Assembly (NCBI GenBank): GCA_964035545.1
Contig: OZ037773.1
Span: 496,001-560,000 of the forward strand
DNA length: 64,000 nucleotides
From: Bugula neritina
Taxonomy: Eukaryota > Bryozoa > Gymnolaemata > Cheilostomatida > Bugulidae
Direction: 5' to 3'
Position numbers and translations under genes: made by a program. Within the stretch, counting starts at the first letter, position 1. Every line of letters begins with the position of its first letter. Positions 11,477 through 21,100 of the stretch are shown piece after piece. The notes beneath the pieces were generated by a model. That model did no database searches, had not been told where the DNA came from, and worked only from the letters and a program-made list of their open reading frames with translations.

Positions 11477-11556
<80 letters not shown>

Positions 11557-12288
11557 TAGCAGTAGGCTAGTAGTGGTAGTAGCAGTAGGCTAGTAGTAGC
11601 AGTAGGCTAGTAGTAGCAGTAGGCTAGTAGTAGTAGTAACAGTAGGCTAGTAGTAGTAGTACTAGTAGTAGCAGTAGGCTAGTAGTAGTAGTAGTAGTAG
11701 CAGTAGGCTAGTAGTAGTAGTAGCAGTAGGCTAGTAGTAGCAGTAGGCTAGTAGTAGTAGTAGCAGTAGGCTAGTAGTAGCAGTAGGCTAGTAGTAGTAG
11801 TAGGCTAGTAGTAGTAGTAACAGTAGGCTAGTAGTAGTAGTACTAGTAGTAGCAGTAGGCTAGTACTAGTAGTAGTAGTAGTAGTAGCAGTAGGCTAGTA
11901 GTAGTAGTAGCAGCAGTAGTAGTAGTAGTTGTACTATCATACTGATACTGTAAGTATAACATTAGCCATTAGCCTTAGCTATTAGTATTAGTATTACTAC
12001 TAGTACTACTAGTAGTAGTAGTAGTAGTAGTAGTAGTACTAGTAGTAGAGTACTACTAGTAGGCAGCAGCACCGCTACCACAACTATTAAGCCTACTGTT
12101 ACGCTAGTTCATGTATTACTTTCACTGATTGTTGTAACTAAAGCCATATACTTACTTGTGAAAAGAGATTTTTTTGTCTTTATGTAACTGCTGTACTGGT
12201 AGTTGCGGCAATTGTATGCATAACACTGAGACTCAGTGGTCTTGCTTCTTTGACCCTTAGTTTGCTTAGGATACGGAGAATTCGACAT
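10123..12288 (-). pseudogene. THAP/P-element transposase-like gene with its middle missing
   Basis: Exons on the minus strand: 12288-12156 (ATG, then a basic leader and CYAYNCRN, the start of a THAP zinc finger, donor GTAAGT); 11345-11232; 11147-10975; a block from about 10908 (after TTATTTGCAG) to about 10750; and 10307-10123 (stop). The last four match the C-terminal region of P-element/THAP9-like transposases: LLSASVADSLDTLKQL, RVDRLFDILNSRS, KGYKQPL, YLLMYKFSQDHLEL, GGWNNNASV. The rest of the THAP domain and the whole RNase H-like catalytic core and GTP-binding region should lie between 12155 and 11346, but that interval holds only TAG/CAG repeats. Splice sites are good at most junctions; the step from DHLEL to GGWNNN lacks the usual FF-x-x-IR link. 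A CCAAT box in inverted sense (about 12460) sits upstream. It could be a dead transposon or a trimmed domesticated gene. Confidence 0.75.
11417..12060. repeat. Complex TAG/CAG/CTA trinucleotide array
   Basis: About 640 bp of (TAG)n, (CAG)n and interspersed AGTAGGCTAGTAG units. It includes a run of about 20 CAG triplets (about 11477-11542) broken by one CAA, flanked by pure TAG runs. It occupies the position where the core of the P-element-like gene should be. Confidence 0.9.
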
Positions 12289-12949
12289 GTTTAACGAAGT
12301 AGAGGTGATAGAAAACACAATTAAATAAAAATATAGTCGCTTCAGATATAAAGCAGGACAAAAAACAAAGTTTAAAAGTGAGATTCACTCAATCGAAATG
12401 ATGGACGACCGGCTCTATTTTCTCCCGCTAGAAAAAGAGCATGCTCGGGCTCACAAAGCCAATCGGCAACGAGGTTGCATTACAAAGTACAATCGTACCC
12501 ATTCCAGTTAATAATTATTGAGTTCATTGGGCTACTACCATTACTATGTCAACATTCTATTTTAGTGAGAAAATAACTTCTAGTTTAGAACACTGCATGT
12601 AACTTAGTACAGGAGTTGTTCTTTCATTTCTGATTTTGCTGGACTGGGTTTTTTTTATGTTTGAACATATATTTTATGTAATACATAAAAATTAAATTAA
12701 AAAGTATTTTTAGAAATTTTATTGTGTATTTTGTTTTATTGTTCTGTAGCTTTGTGTTTCATTTGTTTTGAGGCTACAACCCACTCATGGCCGATCCTGA
12801 TAATTCGTGCAGTCTATACTGATACGCTCATTACGGTACTTGGTTGAGTCAAAGGCCCAAATTGTTAGTGCTGCATTTACTAATTCTGGAATATACGGTT
12901 AGTGTTGCTTCAAGAGCAATTTTTGTTTATCTTCCATTATTCCGTCGAG

Positions 12950-14350
12950 AGTATTGCTTCAGCATAATGATAATGACACAGACAAAACAGATAGACTTAG
13001 TCTTACAGTTACACTTACTCTTAGTCTTAGACTTCGAGTTAGAGTTAGAGATACTCAGATACTCGTACTGAATCATTATAACTATAAGTATAATTGACTA
13101 CTCAAAGTTCAAGTTGAGTCAAAGTCAATAATTTAAGTTGTACTCATACTGATACTCATATTTTAACTTTAAGTTTAAGTTTAACTTATTCAGTATAACT
13201 TATATTAACTTATAGTTATAGTAAATCACTGTTTAGTAAATCACTGATTTAGTAAATGTGATAGTAATACTATAACTATAAGTTAATATAAGTATTACTA
13301 TTACTATTAGTATTACTTAGTATTAGTATTAGTAGTACTATTAATATAAGTATTACTATTAGTTGTAGTTATACTTATGCTTATAGTTATAGTCTATACT
13401 CAAAGTCAATACTGATTGGTGATTAGTCTAAATTGAAATTACTAATTCAGTAATTGAGTATTACTATTACTATTAGTATTAGTATTACTATTAGTGAATA
13501 GTCATACTCATTATCGTACTCATACTGATACAGTAATAACTATCACCGACAGTTAAACTTAAAGGTAATGTTATCAGTTGTGTATACTTATAGTTATACT
13601 ATAACTTATAACTTATAAGTTATAGTTACACAGTTACACTTATACTTAGAGTTATATTTAATAATTTATAGTTGTTAGCAGTCACATACCGTACCTTATA
13701 ACTATTACTATACAAGTTTATACTTATAGTTTTAGTAAATTACTTCACTTCAAGTTTATTAATATTACTTATGAACTATGGTTATACTAAGTCTAACAGT
13801 AACTCACAGTTAAACTTATGGTAATATTAATACTAATACTAATACCAATAGTAGAATTAGATGTAATAGACATAGTTGCAACTTACAAGTATAATTTATA
13901 CTTGTGGTTATAATAATACCATTACAGTATTACTATTACTATTACTATTAGTATTACTATTAGTAATAGTAATACTGGTGGTAATACTGTTACTTTATGA
14001 GTGAGTGTAATAGTAATACTAATAGTCAATGCGGATGCTTATATTTATACTTACACGTTTCGATGAATATTATTATTTATAATAATTTTGAGAATAATGA
14101 TAACGAATATCACTGATTTTTAATTTGAATTTGATAAACTCAAAGTTAAAGTGATAAACATTAAGTGATTAACATAATCTTATTATCATAATCATAATGA
14201 GTTGATGACCAAGTCTAATGGGCCAGCCACAATGGCTAATTGTCATTGAGTAGTTAATTTTTATTTATTATAATCATAATAACTATAAGTATTAGTAATT
14301 TACTAATTATCAGTAGCCCAAGAATAGTGATAAATAAATATCACTAACAA
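12950..14350. repeat. Cryptically simple TA-rich region
   Basis: About 1.4 kb is built almost wholly from short related words (ACTTATAGTT, TAGTATTACT, ATTACTATTAG and their complements), with no fixed period. It shows many local dyads and no coding potential. The same style returns at 28180-28260, 55340-55640 and 62230-62960. Confidence 0.65.
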
Positions 14351-17300
14351 TGACTTTAGTCTAGTCTCTAAGTGTTACTGTTAGGGTAAGTGATAATCAT
14401 TATGTTAAACTGAAAGCTAAAGTAATTAAAGCTAAACTAATTGAATAAATGTAACACAAATAAAATAATATAATTATTATAACATACTTACAGTTGCTGC
14501 TTAGTATACAAATGACAGAGTATAAAATTTTCTATACATAGTTACTTACTCTTAGTATTACTATTATACTTATAGTTATGCTAATTTACTAACTAAAAAT
14601 AATTTAAATTGTAATACAAGTACTAGTAGCAATAGTAATGCTGTTATAGTATTACTATTATCAATGCCATGTCTACTAACAAGTATTATTATTTTTGCTA
14701 TTAGATTTATTCTCAAGGTTAGCATTAGTCATTAAATTCAATGTCTAACAATTACTCACCAGTCTTAAAAGTAAAACCATAATTATAATAATTATTATTG
14801 TAAAATATTATAATCATTATCACAGTGATAGTCAAAATTATAATGTCAATGATGATGAAGTTGAATAAGAATTTAAGATAAACAAATGGAAATAGTCTAA
14901 TACAATAGTAATAGTTACAAGTACTCCAGACTAAAAGTAGCAGTTGAGTAGGCCTACAATAACTTCAAGTATTATCATTTACTATAATTGATAATACTAG
15001 AATTAATCACTATAGTCTTGCCTGATTTAGTGTAAGCATTGCTTAATACTATGCCTATTAATAAAGTGAGTTATAGTATAAAAATACTAATACATTTAGG
15101 AGCATAGTGGAGAAATTTCCATAGCCTAAGTTCTTTAATTTTCTTATTAAATTTGGTTTTAGACCAGGGTTGAATAAGACAACGTAACGTCATTTGCTAC
15201 ATTTCTTATTTAGAACACAGACTTTTCTCGATTTCTCCATTACTGCCCCGCCTTTACTATTACCTCCATGCCTACTACTAGTGGCTCTAGTGATATCAGT
15301 ATGACTTGAGCTATAAACTTGTATTATTTAATTAGTCTAGTTCACTTTGAGTTTAGCCTTGTTTTTTTGTTTAATTTATTGTTTTATTGTTTAATTGTGT
15401 TTAGTCTCATCACTAGAACTAGAAGTAATTTACTAAATAATATATCAAGATGATCATGACAATCAGTAGAGTGGAGCCGTTATGATTGTACCTATTTTAT
15501 TATGAGGCCAATAGTGATTGACCCACTATAGTCATAGTGGTTGACCCTGGTCTAAACTTTTAAAGTTTATGCTAATAATAAACTACTAGGTTCTCATCTA
15601 GCTGCTTGTTGTAATGCTAATAGACACTTGTTTTAGTAACAGTTATACGAGTTTATAGTCAAAATAATAAGATCAGATGACGGTTGTTGTTATGCTAGGC
15701 TAGTACTAGTACTATCTCAAACTTGTTGTTACTTGAGAGCTTCCTTTGACATTATTACTATGTCTAGCAGCTGTAATCAACTGTCTACTGCTCTAGCATG
15801 GACTTAGTACTGTATTTGAGAATATCTTAGTTTGCGTTTAAATCCTGCCTTGAGATGGGACCTACGCTGCTTATTAGGGTAAAGTTGCTGGGTTCCACCA
15901 TTGATTCTGATTACCAGTGACCTATTTAGGGTTTAAAGGCAACACTTTAATTTAAAAGCATACCTGGTTATTTTAAAGTGAAATTTTATTTTTGCCAGTT
16001 TGAATATCACTGGCAGTTACCAGATTTATTTCTCATCTTGTCAGCATATTAGAGATTTTATATACTTCATATAAACCTCGGAATTAGATCTTCAAATCTA
16101 TTTTTTATTTATAATATGACTGCTAGTTTTTCAGTCTTTATACTTAGCAATCTTATGTCGCTTCAATCACATTCATAAGTATTTAATGTATGTAAATGAA
16201 GTTTTCTTTGCTATTGATTAGCCAAATTGTAATTGAATAAGTAGATGACCTGGAAGTAGGATATATGCTGAGTTAGTTTTTATTAATTTAGTGAAGATGC
16301 TATAGAAAGATAGATTTTTTGGCTTTCTGTGAGCGTCCACTCTAATAAGTTGTTGGAATCAGAACTGCAAGCTGCAAAGGGTACAAGTTAGAAGTGTGTT
16401 TGAGCAATATAAATAAAATCTTCCGTCATTTTTACATCACTAGAAATATGAATATTTCATCAAGTCATGTGTATAAAATTATTACATTAAACTTTAAACA
16501 TCTTAAACCGTGGTACAAAACACCATGTTGATGCTAAACCATGAACTCTGGCTTTCTGGTTATATTCAAAAAATGCAGCAACAGTAAACTTTTCAGCTGC
16601 TCTGTAAGCTTACAGATATATTTTCTGGCTGAAGTTGGCTCATGGTTTCTGCAGGTCACAATCAATTGCCTCTTAGAAAATAATTGCTATATACATTTTG
16701 TTGCATCACCAGTTTCTTTGGGTAATCTTTGGGTTAATTTCAGCCATTTCCTGAATTTGTTTTGTCAACTGATGAGTTTAATATTATGTAACATCTGTTG
16801 ATAATTGCCAGTGCCTGTTGCATAATGGCCAAGTGTAATGAGGTACAGATGTAAATGACTCATACAATCACAGTATTAAAACTTGGCATAGTTGCAACAA
16901 ATACAATTAGACAACACAATAATGTTATTCTATTCTCATCAGTAACAATAGATTTTATAGATGATTTTGTAATAGATATTATCTTTTTATTATGTTTTTA
17001 TTACCAAACATTAAACAAGATTTGGCATGTTATAGGAAACTGGTACTGTAAGCTCACTAAACTCCTGCAGAGTTTAATATCAAGCCTGTGAACATGCAAA
17101 CTCACTGTGTACTGAAACAATACATAAACTAGACATAACACAGTTTAACATAACATTAGTGTTTGTCCTGTAAGTTACATGCTCATGCAAATTGTCACCA
17201 AATCTATCATTTCTCCACCTGCTTTCCCATCATCTATCTGAAAATTAATTTATCTTCCAACAAAGAGCCTAATAAAGTTACTAAATTGCCTAAATGCAAT

Positions 17301-17600
17301 TACTTTCCAGTTTGGCATTAAGTGGTACTTGGAATATGCTTGAGTGCCACTTGAGTGATCTCAACAGTACATTCACAGTCTATACTCTATAGTCTATACA
17401 ATAACGCTGGTTGTGACAGTCACCTCTGATTTATTGCATCTTTCAACTAAGTAGTGGTTCTTATTTTAGAAACATATTTGATTGCAGCATAAATAAATTA
17501 CCTCAATTCCCTTCACAATAAAGCAAACCAAAGATTGTAAATCATTGGCAATACTGCAAACTGACGTGGAAGAACTTTTTTCACTTAGATGAGAAAATAC
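14351..17600. other. Gene-free AT-rich interval upstream of the SOCS gene
   Basis: I see no exon with family motifs and no RNA gene. Short frames near 16541-17091 are low-complexity and unrecognisable. Distal upstream sequence or 5' untranslated exons of the SOCS gene could lie at its right end. Confidence 0.4.
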
Positions 17601-17618
17601 AATTATTGCCAATGCTGG

Positions 17619-17737
17619 TATCAGCAACCCCCTTTCTAGTTTGTATTACACCACTGTATCAGCAACTCCCTGTCTAGTTTATATTACACCACTGTATCAG
17701 CAACCCCCTGTCTAGTTTGTATTGCACCACTGGGTTT
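17619..17737. repeat. Three-copy 38-bp tandem repeat
   Basis: Copies begin at 17619, 17657 and 17695 with TATCAGCAAC and differ by a few substitutions. No coding role is apparent. Confidence 0.85.
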
Positions 17738-17870
17738 TGTGTGAACTGAAATGGAATTGAGGAAGTGCTGATTGAGTTAAAGATTTTCTCTAAATTCTCA
17801 CAGAATTACTGCTAGCATGAATGAATATGATTCATAATGCTTTGTAAAAATCTAACTAGTGCTTGTATAC

Positions 17871-18078
17871 AGGTATACTACTATGTGGTAACACATACAC
17901 AGGTGTACTACTATGTGGTAACACATACACAGGTATACTACTATATGGTAACACATACACAGGTGTACTACTATGTGGTAACACATACACAGGTATACTA
18001 CTATATGGTAACACATACACAGGTGTACTACTATGTGGTAACACATACACAGGTGTACTATTATGTAATACCAGGTGC
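17871..18078 (+). repeat. 30-bp minisatellite carrying CAG|GTRTAC donor-like sites
   Basis: About 6.5 copies of a 30-bp unit follow a TATACAG that could end a 5' untranslated exon of the SOCS gene. Every unit contains ACACAGGTRTAC, a plausible 5' splice site. The array is followed by an acceptor-like TGTTTGCAG ending at 18088, 85 bp before the SOCS ATG. A first intron made almost entirely of the array is therefore possible (inference). The period is a multiple of three, which produces the repetitive open frames here. Confidence 0.85.
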
Positions 18079-18172
18079 TGTTTGCAGGTAGTCACAGTCA
18101 AGTGACTGAAAGATGGCGAGCAGCTGCCTGTGACCTTCACCTTTTGTCTGTGAAATCTCCTTTCGATCAAAT

Positions 18173-21100
18173 ATGGCGGAGAGAGGTCTACCAACTCGAA
18201 ATGAGCTGCTTTTGGTGTGTGACCTTCACCTAGAAATCGACTGCGTATTGTGTCAGCGTGATGAGGACACAGTCATGTCCCGCAGACTAGAGGATTCCCT
18301 GAGGCTATATTCCAACAGAGGTTTGAGACCCGCATCTCAACCACCCGTATCGCTGCATATAGCCTCACCTGGCGTCCATAGCAACCGCTGGTCCAGTGTG
18401 CTGTCCACTCCAAACAACCTTCCTACCTCCCAGCACAGAGTCAGTGCAATGGTGCCGCAATGTGAGTGTTGAGCAGTGAGTCTGTCACCTCCTGATGTTG
18501 AAGTCAAGTAGTCATAGGATAGTTTTTGCTGATGTATTCATTGTGTTTAGGAATCTTTATCAGCTTTTAAGAAGTGCTGCGGAAATGTTGAATAAAATGT
18601 CCAAGTATACTGCCTGCTGTCTCTCACCTCTACATGTCTTACTCTCACCTCTACATGTCTTACTCTCACCTCTACATGTCTTACTCTCACTACACAATGT
18701 CTTACTCTCACTACACAATGTGTTGCAGCTGAACAAACTGCCACTTCTCTCTCAGCAAGTAATTACTCAGCAATCCCTGCCCACAATTCCTCAGGGCTTC
18801 CCTCGGCAGCCGTGGCGTCCAGAGATGTCAATACTCAGAACTCAGGCCATGACTACAACGGTGCTAGACCAAGGTGAAGGTCACGCTATACACTTACTAC
18901 TTACTCTATACTACAGTTCACTAGTTACTATATACTACAGTTCACTAGTTACTATATACTACAGTTCACTAGTTACTATATACTACAGTTCACTAGTTAC
19001 TATATACTACAGTTCACTAGTTACTATATACTACAGTTCACTAGTTACTATATACTACAGTTCACTAGTTACTATATACTACAGTTCACTAGTTACTATA
19101 TACTACAGTTCACTAGTTACTATATACTACAGTTCACTAGTTACTATATACTACAGTTCACTAGTTACTATATACTACAGTTCACTACTTACTCTATACT
19201 ACAGTTCACTAGTTACTATATACTATAGTTCACTAGCTACTATATACTACAGTTCACTAGTTACTATATACTACAGTTCACTAGTTACTATATACTACAG
19301 TTCACTAGTTACTATATACTACAGTTCACTAGTTACTATATACTACAGTTCACTAGTTACTATATACTACAGTTCACTAGTTACTATATACTACAGTTCA
19401 CTAGTTACTATATACTACAGTTCACTAGTTACTATATACTACAGTTCACTAGTTACTATATACTACAGTTCACTAGTTACTATATACTACAGTTCACTAG
19501 TTACTATATACTACAGTTCACTAGTTACTATATACTACAGTTCACTAGTTACTATATACTACAGTTCACTAGTTACTATATACTACAGTTCACTAGTTAC
19601 TATATACTACAGTTCACTAGTTACTATATACTACAGTTCACTAGTTACTATATGCTACAGTTCACTAGTTACTATATGCTACAGTTCACTAGTTACTATA
19701 TACTACAGTTCACTAGTTACTATATACTACAGTTCACTAGTTACTATATACTACAGTTCACTAGTTACTATATACTACAGTTCACTAGTTACTATATACT
19801 ACAGTTCACTAGTTACTATATACTACAGTTCACTAGTTACTATATACTACAGTTCACTAGTTACTATATACTACAGTTCACTAGTTACTATATACTACAG
19901 TTCACTAGTTACTATATACTACAGTTCACTAGTTACTATATACTATAGTTCACTAGTTACTATATACTACAGTTCATAATAATGGTGAATAGTGATAACA
20001 TTTGCATTGCATCAACAGAATACCCAGAGTTCAAAGGTCAATAACCTCCCCTGATAACCTGACATCTATTGGTCAGAGGAGTGAGGCCTTGACCTCTCTG
20101 CAGTCACATGACGATTCCGTAGCCTCAGGATCCACTACAAGACGCTCGTCACTCATCAAAGGACTCGACTCACTTCTGAAGGCCACCAGAAAAAGACTAA
20201 ACAGAAAATCTAAGCATGGGCCAGGTATGTCAGTGGTGGATATATTGGGGGAGAGGTATGTCAGTGGTGGATATATTGGGGGAGAGGTATGCCAGTGGTG
20301 GATATATTGGGGGAGAGGTATGCCAGTGGTGGATATATTGGGGGAGAGGTATGCCAGTGGTGGATATATTGGGGGAGAGGTATGCCAGTGGTGGATATAT
20401 TGGGGGAGAGGTATGCCAGTGGTGGATATATTGGGGGAGAGGTATGTCAGTGGTGGATATATTGGGGGAGAGGTATGCCAGTGGTGGATAGAAGAGTTGT
20501 TCTAAAAGCAGCTCCGAGTTGGGGGTGAATGAGTGCAGTAGTTTGAGATTCTAATCAGGAGGTGTGTCAGTGGCGGATAGATTAGGTGAGGTAATCCATA
20601 GAAAGGTTGTATATTCCATACATTTATCACCAGTTCTTCCCATTGCATTGCTAAATGGCCATTTATTTTACCAATGAGTTTTGATTTCATGTTTCACTAA
20701 TCACAGCAAATTTTACTTTTCAGATTCAAAGGAAATTAAGGCGGGCTCTTCTGAGGTCTCTCAAACCGCTTGTGTTCAACCTGTAGGAACTCGTTCTACC
20801 CTCACCACGGCTATTGTTGTGCCCCCTATGAATATGGGACCCCCCTCTGGCGTTATGAAAACAGGTGTGTGTCCACTGTCCACCTCAGTCAATGTATTGT
20901 CAGTGTTACTGTTGTGTATCTGTAGTCAGCCATCTTGGATTACTTACATGATATAGTACACAGCTGGCTATTGGTTAGTAAGGTGTCACATAGATTAGTT
21001 ACATGATATAGTAGACAGCTGGCTACTGGTTAGTAAGGTGTCACATAGGTTAGTTACAGTCAGCATTGTCAACACCTTGACATATATGTGTGTAAATATC

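Noticed and set aside
16541-17091. Hydrophobic frames upstream of the SOCS gene
   Set aside because: AT-rich sequence yields Phe/Leu/Ile frames by chance. There are no splice sites in phase and no motif.
18495-19979. 494-codon open frame on the + strand
   Set aside because: It is read-through of a 24-bp tandem array (period divisible by three) inside SOCS intron 2, giving monotonous YYSSLVTI repeats.
20225-20505. Coding continuation of SOCS exon 3 through the 31-bp repeats
   Set aside because: The frame stays open by chance, but the donor at 20225 and the in-phase acceptor at 20723 give a correct join. The repeats have no family similarity.
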